Positions 6,551 to 12,041 of a stretch of 13,509 nucleotides of DNA are shown here, one piece after another (position 1 is the first letter of the stretch; each line of letters begins with the position of its first letter). Below the pieces are notes generated by a model. That model worked only from the letters and a program-made list of their open reading frames with translations, did no database searches and was not told the origin of the DNA. The DNA comes from an uncultured Collinsella sp. (GTDB lineage: Bacteria; Actinomycetota; Coriobacteriia; Coriobacteriales; Coriobacteriaceae): positions 1 through 13,509 of the forward strand of contig USHT01000008.1 in the NCBI GenBank assembly GCA_900554455.1, in the 5' to 3' direction. The translations under genes were made by a program, and so were the position numbers.

Positions 6551-6615
6551 GGGACATGCCTAGAAATGTACTGTTTGCTGTAACGGATGGGAAAGTAGAT
6601 TTGCAGGCATGCCCC
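6551..6615. repeat. Inverted repeat between convergent HAD and perR-like genes
   Basis: GGGACATGCCT (6551-6561) and AGGCATGCCCC (6605-6615) pair at 10 of 11 positions around a 43-base loop. It fills nearly the whole space between two convergent stop codons. There is no T tract on either side. It may be a two-way transcription end or a relative of the element before nrdG, whose arms also contain GGGACAT; the shared part is too short to prove this. Confidence 0.5.
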
Positions 6616-6620
6616 AAAGG

Positions 6621-7001
6621 CTACCGGCAGTCGGGGCAGAGTCCCTCAAAGATGGTGTAGTGCGAGCTGACGCTCCATCCGATTTGTTCGGATGCCCTGG
6701 CGTCGAGCTGGGCATCGAAGGGGAGCGGCACGTCGATGACGCGGCTGCACGAGGTGCAGATGATATGTGCGTGCGGCTCGATGGTGCGATCGAAGCGGCT
6801 GCCGCCCGGCGTCTTAATAGAGAGAATCTCGCCGGCGTCGGCCAAGAGATTGAGGTTGCGGTAGACCGTACCGCGGCTGATTTTGTCATCCTGCGCGCGC
6901 ACGACGTTGTAGATTTCGTCGGCGGTGGGATGGTTATAGCTTTGGCACACGGCGTCAAGAACCAGCTTTCGCTGCCTGGTATTCCTTCTTTGCACCGCCA
7001 T
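6621..7001 (-). CDS. Fur-family regulator, PerR-like
   Basis: A 126-aa Fur-family repressor, short but complete. The winged-helix DNA-binding part is about residues 1-65, with HPTADEIYNVV and ISRGTVYRNLNLL. The metal half carries PHAHIICTSCSRVID and ends in CPDC. Structural zinc ligands would be C82, C85, C122, C125. The regulatory-site residues match PerR rather than Fur: H24, D71, H77, H79 and D90 line up with the PerR His-Asp-His-His-Asp set, where Fur usually has Glu at the acidic positions. I infer peroxide sensing through iron- or manganese-dependent repression; zinc or iron sensing remains possible. GAGGCGAGG precedes the ATG at 7001. It appears to have its own promoter, overlapping the end of the acylphosphatase gene. 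Confidence 0.9.
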   Translation of the reverse strand: MAVQRRNTRQRKLVLDAVCQSYNHPTADEIYNVVRAQDDKISRGTVYRNLNLLADAGEILSIKTPGGSRFDRTIEPHAHIICTSCSRVIDVPLPFDAQLDARASEQIGWSVSSHYTIFEGLCPDCR

Positions 7002-7037
7002 GCGCCTCGCCTCTTTTCTATCAACGGTCGTAGGTAA

Positions 7038-7067
7038 ATGATACCGTATTTAGCACACAATACTAAT
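7038..7067 (-). promoter_or_regulatory. Promoter and possible operator of the perR-like gene
   Basis: Read on the minus strand, TTAGTA (7066-7061), 17 bases, TATCAT (7043-7038) preceded by GG makes a good promoter, with a start near 7031. The -35 and spacer hold a weak dyad, TTAG (7050-7053) with CTAA (7063-7066) on the plus strand, in an AT-rich patch that could be an autoregulatory site. It is not a good match to the known PerR or Fur box consensus. Confidence 0.5.
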
Positions 7068-7473
7068 AACGAGGTGTGAAACCGTCTTCATTGGCAAGTG
7101 GGGCTCGGGCCTGGGCGTCTACGAGGCGAAAACGTGTTCCCATGCGCTCGTAGGAGGCATGAAGCGCCTCGAGATGAGATAGGACGTTTGCCGGAGCTCC
7201 TTGTATCTCCATCTCGACTGAGCCGTCTTCCATATTACGCACCCAGCCGGTGAGGGAGCGTGCCTGCGCGAGGTTGGCGTTGGTAAAGCGAAAGCCAACG
7301 CCTTGGACTTGCCCCGCCCAGCGCAGGAAATAGCGCAGGGGAGTGTCTAGAGTGGCCTTGTCGCTTGCGAGCACAGTAAGTCTGCGGCGCAGCTCGAGCT
7401 CGACGTTTGATGGTTTTTGAGGCTCTCGACTGCCGCCGGTGACGCTGGAGAAGAACGTATCGAAGAGGCCCAT
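7063..7473 (-). CDS. acyP: Acylphosphatase with N-terminal extension
   Basis: A 136-aa protein. The acylphosphatase domain covers about residues 47-136: FLRWAGQVQGVGFRFTNANL with catalytic R62, then SLTGWVRNMEDGSVEMEIQG with catalytic N80. It would hydrolyse acyl phosphates such as acetyl phosphate. Usual family members have about 90 residues, so the first 46 are an extension, beginning with the hydrophobic stretch MGLFDTFFSSV and then a charged segment; I do not recognise it. The ATG at 7473 is two bases after the oxidoreductase stop with no good ribosome site, so translation is probably coupled. The frame runs back to 7608 inside the oxidoreductase gene, but that part has no family similarity. 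The gene ends within the promoter of the perR-like gene. Confidence 0.88.
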   Translation of the reverse strand: MGLFDTFFSSVTGGSREPQKPSNVELELRRRLTVLASDKATLDTPLRYFLRWAGQVQGVGFRFTNANLAQARSLTGWVRNMEDGSVEMEIQGAPANVLSHLEALHASYERMGTRFRLVDAQARAPLANEDGFTPRY

Positions 7474-7475
7474 CG

Positions 7476-8582
7476 CTATGCCTGCTTGCCTGCGTCGGCC
7501 GGGAAAGTAATGCCGGCCTGCTGGCGCACGGCATCCATGATGCGCAGTGAGACGAGCGTGACATCGCGGTAGTGGCCAAGCTCGTGGCGTCCCGCCGGGG
7601 TCTCCCAAATCTCTTCCTTAACGTTATCGATGCCGCCGATGGCGGTGATAAAGTCTGTGAGTTCGTATTCCATGGTGTTGCTCGATTTGGGCAGGTCGAG
7701 CACGCGGCCGTTGTCGCCCTGTTCGCGCGGTGCCTCGGTCGCCGAGCCGCGTACGACGTCGCCGCGATAGTCGATGCGGACGTTGCGGGGCGTGGACAGA
7801 TGGTCGATCTGGATAGTGCCGTGCTCGCCTTCGATCTGCGAGGGCAGCAGGTCATTCGTAATTTTGGAGTGCGCGAGCTCGACGGAGATACGGCCACCGC
7901 CGTAGCTGGCGAGGATGGAGCCGCAGCCATCGATGGGGCCGTGCGTGAGCTGTCGCGTGGCGGGGTCGAGCAGAGTAGCCATGCTCGTAAGGCCGGAGGG
8001 CATGCCGAAAATCTCGACCATGGGCTCGACGGTGTAGACGCCAATATCCATGAGGGAACCCGATGCCATATTGCAGTCGAAGATATTGGTGGCGCGTCCC
8101 GCGAGAATCTCGTTGTAGCGCGAGGAATATTTGCCAAAGCGCAATGAGGCGCGACGGATGGGGGCGATCTCACCCAGGGCGTCCTCGATGGCGTGGAAGG
8201 CGGGATCGTGGAGGGGACGCATGGCCTCGAGGGCCACGACACCTGCTGCCTCGGCAGCGCGGAAGACTTCCAGCGCCTGCGCTTCGGTGGCGCAGAAGGG
8301 CTTTTCGACGATAACGTGCTTGCCACCGGCGATGCAGGCAAGGGCCTGCTCGTAGTGAAGCGCGTTAGGGCTGCCGATGTAGACGGCGTCGACGTCGTCG
8401 GCGGACGCAAGCTCGTCAAGTGCGGTGAAGTTACGCTCGCCACCGTGCTCAGCGGTGAAGGCGGTGCCGCGATCTGCATCACGCGAGAGCGTGCCCACGA
8501 ACGCGGCTTGGTCGTTGGCGTTGACGACCTGGATAAAGTCGTCGGTAATCATGGATGTGCCGATGGTCGCTATACGCAACAT
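7476..8582 (-). CDS. Gfo/Idh/MocA-family oxidoreductase
   Basis: A 368-aa NAD(P)-dependent dehydrogenase of the family that includes glucose-fructose oxidoreductase and myo-inositol dehydrogenase. The N-terminal Rossmann domain starts MLRIATIGTS and continues to VYIGSPNALHYEQALACI and the hallmark EKP (K94 in VIVEKPFC). The C-terminal alpha/beta domain includes GSLMDIGVYTVEP, with the GxxxDxGxY form common in this family. The dinucleotide loop is GTSMIT rather than the commoner GxGxxG. The substrate, likely a sugar, polyol or dehydrodiol, cannot be read from sequence. The start at 8582 has AGGGGG four bases upstream; that site is complementary to a stretch at 8625-8632. The acylphosphatase gene follows two bases after the stop. 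Confidence 0.92.
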   Translation of the reverse strand: MLRIATIGTSMITDDFIQVVNANDQAAFVGTLSRDADRGTAFTAEHGGERNFTALDELASADDVDAVYIGSPNALHYEQALACIAGGKHVIVEKPFCATEAQALEVFRAAEAAGVVALEAMRPLHDPAFHAIEDALGEIAPIRRASLRFGKYSSRYNEILAGRATNIFDCNMASGSLMDIGVYTVEPMVEIFGMPSGLTSMATLLDPATRQLTHGPIDGCGSILASYGGGRISVELAHSKITNDLLPSQIEGEHGTIQIDHLSTPRNVRIDYRGDVVRGSATEAPREQGDNGRVLDLPKSSNTMEYELTDFITAIGGIDNVKEEIWETPAGRHELGHYRDVTLVSLRIMDAVRQQAGITFPADAGKQA

Positions 8583-8586
8583 GTAT

Positions 8587-8632
8587 CCCCCTCGTGCCGT
8601 TCGGTTTACAGGATGAGTGTAGCGCGAGGGGG
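8587..8632. promoter_or_regulatory. Oxidoreductase promoter region with an inverted repeat over the ribosome site
   Basis: CCCCCTCG (8587-8594) and CGAGGGGG (8625-8632) are perfect complements 30 bases apart. On the minus strand the first is the ribosome site of the oxidoreductase gene, so a transcript starting upstream could hide it. A -10-like TACACT (8621-8616) lies between the arms; if that is the promoter, the upstream arm is not transcribed and the repeat could only act as DNA. Confidence 0.4.
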
Positions 8633-8657
8633 CAGGAAATAGCGTGCGAAAACGCCG

Positions 8658-9143
8658 TTACAGGTCGCTCTCGTTAAAGCCGGTGTCGATATCGAGGTTG
8701 CTGCCGTCGGCCGCCGTGGTGGCAAGCTCGTCGCAGCGCTCGTTGAGCTCATGGCCGGCATGGCCTTTAACCCAGATGAACTCCACTTTGTGCTTGCTCT
8801 TTGCGGTGAGCAGGCGCTCCCACAGATCGCGGTTCTTGACAGGTTGCTTGTTGGCGGTCTTCCAGCCGCGTTTTTTCCAGCCATCGATCCAGCGCTTGTT
8901 GAAGGCGTTGACGACGTACTGCGAATCGGAATGGACTTCGACGTCGCAGGGGCGGTTGAGCGCCTCGAGCGCCACGATAACGGCCATGAGCTCCATGCGG
9001 TTGTTGGTGGTCTTGGCGTAGCCGCGCGAAAGCTCGGAGGTGAAGGTCTTGCCGGCGGGGTTGGTGTATTTGAGCACGGCGCCGTAGCCGCCGCGTCCCG
9101 GATTTGATCGGGCCGAGCCGTCGGTATAGATGATGACCTTCAC
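8658..9143 (-). CDS. rnhA: Ribonuclease HI
   Basis: A 161-aa RNase HI, close to the Escherichia coli length. It cuts the RNA strand of RNA-DNA hybrids, removing R-loops and primer remnants. The catalytic acids are all present: D8 in [12 protein letters not shown]51 in NNRMELMA, D73 in HSDSQY and D138 in ERCDELA, with the helper H128 in [13 protein letters not shown]. The basic segment [21 protein letters not shown] corresponds to the hybrid-binding handle region. The GTG at 9143 is chosen because AAGGAA lies four bases upstream and the family begins at KVIIYTDGS; an upstream ATG at 9194 adds 17 unrelated residues. An ATG overlapping the GTG is out of frame and followed at once by TGA. Confidence 0.96.
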   Translation of the reverse strand: MKVIIYTDGSARSNPGRGGYGAVLKYTNPAGKTFTSELSRGYAKTTNNRMELMAVIVALEALNRPCDVEVHSDSQYVVNAFNKRWIDGWKKRGWKTANKQPVKNRDLWERLLTAKSKHKVEFIWVKGHAGHELNERCDELATTAADGSNLDIDTGFNESDL

Positions 9144-9181
9144 ATGGTTCCTTTCGTTGGGTACGTTTCGTGTGAGTGACC

Positions 9182-9213
9182 ATTGTAGCGCCATGCTCTC
9201 CGAGGGCTAGCAA
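9182..9213 (-). promoter_or_regulatory. Possible rnhA promoter
   Basis: On the minus strand TACAAT (9187-9182), preceded by GCGC, is a good -10 and resembles the GCGCTACACT before the oxidoreductase gene. The nearest -35, TTGCTA (9213-9208), is 20 bases away, which is long. Transcription would begin about 9175, some 30 bases before the GTG start. Confidence 0.4.
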
Positions 9214-9242
9214 TCTACGAGTTCTACCCCGTCTTCCGACAG

Positions 9243-10145
9243 TTAGTTGGCATGGATGATGTGGTTGAGCTCGTCGAGGTATTGCTGCAAGAGGGGAGAG
9301 GGCTTGCGCTCGTCGTGCATGATATAGCCTACGTGCATCGTTGGGGCGTCTGCTAACGGGATCGATGCCATACCCCATTGCATTTCATTGGAGAGGACAC
9401 CGGTCGACAGGGTGTAACCGTTCGACGTGATAAGTAAGTTGGTAAGTGTTCCGCGGTCCGAGATTCGTATGTTGCGGTCGCAAGGGATATAGCTAAACGG
9501 TTCCTCGGCGTAATAGAAGGAGTTCGAGGTTCCCTGCTCAAAGCTGTAGCGCGTATAGGGCGTGAGGTCGGCGAGGGACAGCTGAGGGCGGCGTGCGAGC
9601 GGGTGGCGCTCGCTAACGAAGACGTGGACCGTCGCGTCGAATAGGGGATGGAAGCTTGCGCGGGCATCGGCGAAGGCCTTCTGCAGAACGCGGGCGTTAA
9701 AGTCATCCAGATACAGAATGCCGATATCGCTGTGAAACGCGCGCACGTCGTCGATGATCTGCGATGTGGTGGTCTCGCGCATGATGAACTCGAACTTGCT
9801 GTCGCGGCAGCGCTCGACCACGTTGACAAAGGCCTCGACCGAAAAGGCGTAGTGCTGGGCGGAAATGGCGAGGCGGGCTTGCGGGGTGCCGCCGTCCTCG
9901 TAGCGGGCCTCGAGCATGTCGGCCTGCTCTACGACCTGGCGTGCATAACCCAAAAGCTCGGTGCCGTCGTTGGTGAGTGTGACGCCGCGGCTGGAGCGCG
10001 TAAAGATCTCCAGATGGAGCTCCTGTTCCAGGCTTTTGACGGCGTTTGAGATGTTGGACTGAGCGGTATAGAGGCGCTGAGCTGCGGCGTTGATTGAGCC
10101 GGACTCTGCCACGGCGATCAAAAAGCGAAGCTGTTGGAGGGTCAT
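9243..10145 (-). CDS. LysR-family transcriptional regulator
   Basis: A 300-aa LysR-type regulator of full length. The N-terminal winged helix-turn-helix is clear: MTLQQLRFLIAVAESGSINA, AAQRLYTAQSNISNAVKSLE and LEIFTRSSRGVTLTNDG (about residues 1-62). The rest forms the two-lobed effector domain from about 90 to 295. Many relatives control sulfur or amino-acid genes and bind small metabolites such as O-acetylserine or homocysteine, but the ligand is not readable here. AAGGA (minus strand) lies nine bases before the ATG at 10145. It is divergent from metY across 273 bases that hold a LysR-type dyad, so metY is the likely target (inference), with probable self-repression. Confidence 0.93.
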   Translation of the reverse strand: MTLQQLRFLIAVAESGSINAAAQRLYTAQSNISNAVKSLEQELHLEIFTRSSRGVTLTNDGTELLGYARQVVEQADMLEARYEDGGTPQARLAISAQHYAFSVEAFVNVVERCRDSKFEFIMRETTTSQIIDDVRAFHSDIGILYLDDFNARVLQKAFADARASFHPLFDATVHVFVSERHPLARRPQLSLADLTPYTRYSFEQGTSNSFYYAEEPFSYIPCDRNIRISDRGTLTNLLITSNGYTLSTGVLSNEMQWGMASIPLADAPTMHVGYIMHDERKPSPLLQQYLDELNHIIHAN

Positions 10146-10161
10146 CGACGCTCGTCCTTTC

Positions 10162-10191
10162 GATAGCTATCTAAAAAACCGATAACAGGTT
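10162..10191. promoter_or_regulatory. Candidate LysR-type operator sites
   Basis: AACC-N7-GGTT (10177-10191) is a 15-base dyad of the size LysR proteins bind, centred about 58 bases before the predicted metY start near 10242, the usual position for the main site. A second perfect palindrome, GATAGCTATC (10162-10171), lies closer to the LysR start codon and could serve self-repression. Neither contains a perfect T-N11-A core. Confidence 0.45.
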
Positions 10192-10206
10192 AGCGCTTTT
10201 AAGTGA

Positions 10207-10235
10207 TTGACCGAGCGAAGCAATACCCGTACTAT
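10207..10235 (+). promoter_or_regulatory. metY promoter
   Basis: TTGACC (10207-10212), exactly 17 bases, TACTAT (10230-10235): the best housekeeping-type promoter in the window. Transcription would start about 10242, giving a leader of roughly 175 bases before metY, far longer than the gene needs. Confidence 0.7.
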
Positions 10236-10252
10236 TCAAAACACACAAAGGC

Positions 10253-10364
10253 GGTAGGTAATTAAGCCAACCACGGAACCGGGATGCGAAAGGAGGCCTG
10301 CATATGAATTGCTTACCAAGACGAATGCCGGGCTCCTGTTTGCGCCCATCGGCGTGATCAGGAG
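10253..10364 (+). ncRNA. Candidate structured cis-regulatory leader RNA of metY
   Basis: A long-range stem pairs 10253-10263 with 10307-10317: 11 consecutive pairs, two of them G-U, closing a 43-base loop. The loop holds the leader ribosome site (10289-10296) and start codon (10304); the 3' arm is leader codons 2-5. Downstream, CTCCTG (10333-10338) pairs with CAGGAG (10359-10364), and GCGCC (10342-10346) with GGCGT (10351-10355), as one hairpin with a 3x3 internal loop. A competing hairpin pairs 10327-10333 with 10344-10353. CTCCT can also pair with the leader or the metY ribosome site. No T tract follows, so control of translation, or Rho, seems likelier than intrinsic termination. It does not match the SAM-I, cobalamin or T-box consensus as I remember them. 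Confidence 0.5.
10304..10357 (+). CDS. 17-codon leader peptide ORF upstream of metY
   Basis: AAAGGAGG (10289-10296) followed by seven bases and an ATG is the strongest ribosome site in the region, better than that of metY. The ORF encodes MNCLPRRMPGSCLRPSA, with Cys codons at positions 3 and 12 and Met at 1 and 8, and its TGA lies inside the downstream hairpin. Cys-containing upstream ORFs that sense cysteine supply are known in mycobacteria before sulfur genes. Whether this one senses anything is inference: only two Cys codons are present and they are not consecutive. Confidence 0.5.
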   Translation: MNCLPRRMPGSCLRPSA

Positions 10365-10418
10365 ACAGCGACTTACTTCTCTTACGCTTATTACTTTTGT
10401 TCAATCAAGGAGATCATC

Positions 10419-11729
10419 ATGAGCCAGTTTATCAACAACCCCGAGCACGCCTTTGGTTTCGACACCCTGCAGCTTCACGTTGGCCAGGAGAGCGCCGATC
10501 CCGCATCTGATTCCCGCGCCGTGCCTATCTACCAGACCACGAGCTATGTGTTCCGCAACTCCCAGCACGCTGCCGACCGCTTTGGCCTTGCCGACGCCGG
10601 TAACATCTACGGTCGTCTGACCAATTCCACCCAGGGCGTCTTTGAGGACCGCATCGCCGCGCTCGAGGGTGGCGTTGCTGGCCTCGCCGTCGCCTCTGGT
10701 GCCGCCGCCATCACCTATACCCTGCAGGCGCTCGCTCAGGCCGGCGACCATGTGGTGGCCCAGAAGACCATCTACGGCGGTTCTTACAACCTGCTGGAGC
10801 ACACGCTCTCGCAGTTTGGCGTCGAGACCACGTTTGTCGATGCCCATAACCTGGACGAGGTCGAGGGTGCCATCAAGGACAACACCACGGTTATCTACCT
10901 CGAGACGCTCGGCAACCCCAACTCCGATATTCCCAACATCGACGCCATCTCCGAGGTCGCCAAGAAGCACGGTTTACCGGTTGTCGTCGACAACACCTTC
11001 GGCACCCCGTATCTGTTCCGTCCGCTGGAGCATGGTGCCAACATCGTCGTCCACTCCGCAACCAAGTTCATCGGCGGCCACGGCACCTCGCTGGGCGGCG
11101 TGATCGTCGACGGCGGTAACTTCGATTGGAAGGCGAGCGGAAAGTACGCCCAGATCGCTGAGCCCAACCCCTCCTACCACGGCGTTTCGTTTGCCGAGGC
11201 TGCCGGTCCCGCCGCCTTCGCGACCTATGTCCGCGCTATCTTGCTGCGTGACGAGGGCGCTTGCATCAGCCCGTTCAACGCCTGGATTCTGCTCCAGGGC
11301 ACCGAGACTCTGTCGCTGCGCGTTGACCGTCATGTCGAGAACACCAAGAAGGTCGTTGAGTTCCTGGCTGGTGATAGCCATGTCGCCAAGGTGAACCACC
11401 CGAGCCTGTCTGAGCACCCCAATCACGAGCTCTATCAGAAGTACTTCCCCAACGGCGGTGCCTCGATCTTTACCTTTGAGATTAAGGGTGGCCAGGAGGC
11501 AGCTTGGAAGTTCATCGATCATCTGCAGGTCTTCTCGCTGCTCGCCAACGTGGCCGACGTCAAGTCGCTCGTCGTGCACCCGGCTACCACCACGCACTCC
11601 CAGCTCTCTGCCGAGGAGCTCGCCGAGCAGAACATCACGTCCTCCACGATTCGTCTTTCCATCGGTACCGAGAATGCCGAGGATATCATTTGGGATCTGA
11701 AGCAGGCCTTCGCCGCGCTGGACGAGTAA
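10419..11729 (+). CDS. metY: O-acetylhomoserine sulfhydrylase
   Basis: A 436-aa PLP enzyme of the Cys/Met metabolism family, the length typical of MetY, which makes homocysteine from O-acetylhomoserine and sulfide. Visible motifs: QTTSYVF, IYGRLTNSTQGVFEDRIAALEGG (phosphate-binding Y64 and R66), ETLGNPNSDIPNID, D191 in VVVDNTFGTPYLF (pyridine nitrogen) and the Schiff-base K216 in VVHSATKFIGGHGTSLGG. The long middle insertion FDWKASGKYAQIAEPNPSYHGVSF favours MetY over the shorter MetB/MetC. Some relatives also use O-acetylserine. AAGGAG (10407-10412) is six bases before the ATG. The gene appears monocistronic: its own promoter, a long structured leader and a strong terminator at 11790-11830. 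The divergent LysR protein is the likely regulator. Confidence 0.95.
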   Translation: MSQFINNPEHAFGFDTLQLHVGQESADPASDSRAVPIYQTTSYVFRNSQHAADRFGLADAGNIYGRLTNSTQGVFEDRIAALEGGVAGLAVASGAAAITYTLQALAQAGDHVVAQKTIYGGSYNLLEHTLSQFGVETTFVDAHNLDEVEGAIKDNTTVIYLETLGNPNSDIPNIDAISEVAKKHGLPVVVDNTFGTPYLFRPLEHGANIVVHSATKFIGGHGTSLGGVIVDGGNFDWKASGKYAQIAEPNPSYHGVSFAEAAGPAAFATYVRAILLRDEGACISPFNAWILLQGTETLSLRVDRHVENTKKVVEFLAGDSHVAKVNHPSLSEHPNHELYQKYFPNGGASIFTFEIKGGQEAAWKFIDHLQVFSLLANVADVKSLVVHPATTTHSQLSAEELAEQNITSSTIRLSIGTENAEDIIWDLKQAFAALDE

Positions 11730-11739
11730 GGCGACTTGT

Positions 11740-11779
11740 GCAAGGACCCCTTGCGACTCGATAGGTATAACTGTATAAA
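11740..11779 (+). promoter_or_regulatory. Promoter-like element directly before the metY terminator
   Basis: TTGCGA (11751-11756), 17 bases, TATAAA (11774-11779) reads as a good promoter. Its -35 overlaps a small perfect hairpin, GCAAGG-ACC-CCTTGC (11740-11754), just after the metY stop. A transcript would begin about 11786 and meet the terminator within a few bases, giving an RNA of about 45 bases unless terminator read-through occurs. Confidence 0.4.
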
Positions 11780-11789
11780 ATGCCTGCTC

Positions 11790-11830
11790 AAGGCGCCTGT
11801 GCGAACAATGGTTGCACAGGCGCCTTTTTT
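11790..11830 (+). terminator. Strong intrinsic terminator of metY
   Basis: A perfect 13-bp stem (11790-11802 with 11814-11826) with an 11-base loop runs into six T (11825-11830). It is the clearest terminator in the window and ends the metY transcript 61 bases after the stop codon. Confidence 0.92.
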
Positions 11831-12041
11831 GCATAGAGAGGGCGCAAAAACAGGGTTTTTGACACGCTTTATGCATTCGAGTTGTGGAAAACTCCTGTTG
11901 AGAGGATGTGAGTTTTACGCAATTGACGTGCGCCTTTTAAGTAAAACCGCAGGTCACGATTTGCTCGGGGTACTATGCAGCGCGATCGAATCACACGCAG
12001 CTCAAACGCAGCAAAAACGCACTACGGAGGTTTCCAGCTAC
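11831..12041 (+). promoter_or_regulatory. Upstream region and promoter of the secreted protein gene
   Basis: No gene lies between the metY terminator and 12042. GGGG-TACTAT (-10 at 11971-11976) matches the -10 style of other genes here; no good -35 is visible. GTTTTAC (11912-11918) and GTAAAAC (11941-11947) form an inverted repeat just upstream, where an activator or repressor could bind. The predicted untranslated leader has ACGCA three times and ends in CGGAGGT. The 12 bases CGGAGGTTTCCA also precede the SlyD-like gene. Confidence 0.4.

Noticed and set aside
7235..8482. 415-codon minus-strand frame
   Set aside because: Same-strand frame shift of the Gfo/Idh/MocA gene; Ser/Arg/Pro/Ala-rich composition typical of an out-of-frame reading.
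9150..9157. ATG overlapping the rnhA start as an upstream mini-ORF (ATG-TGA)
   Set aside because: The ATG immediately before TGA overlaps the GTG start by chance; an ORF of one codon is not evidence of regulation.
10242..10418. SAM, cobalamin or T-box riboswitch upstream of metY
   Set aside because: I looked for the core motifs of these classes as I remember them and did not find them; kept only as an unclassified structured leader.
10401..11876. Two long minus-strand frames (189 and 300 codons)
   Set aside because: Antisense to metY, no ribosome sites or motifs, and the second would run through the metY terminator.
11879..11895. DnaA-box-like TTGTGGAAAA near a short inverted repeat
   Set aside because: A single weak match with no cluster of boxes, no AT-rich unwinding region and no dnaA or dnaN gene nearby.
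11736..12041. Upstream extension of the secreted protein
   Set aside because: It crosses the metY terminator and lacks a ribosome site; the ATG at 12042 has one and is followed by a signal peptide.
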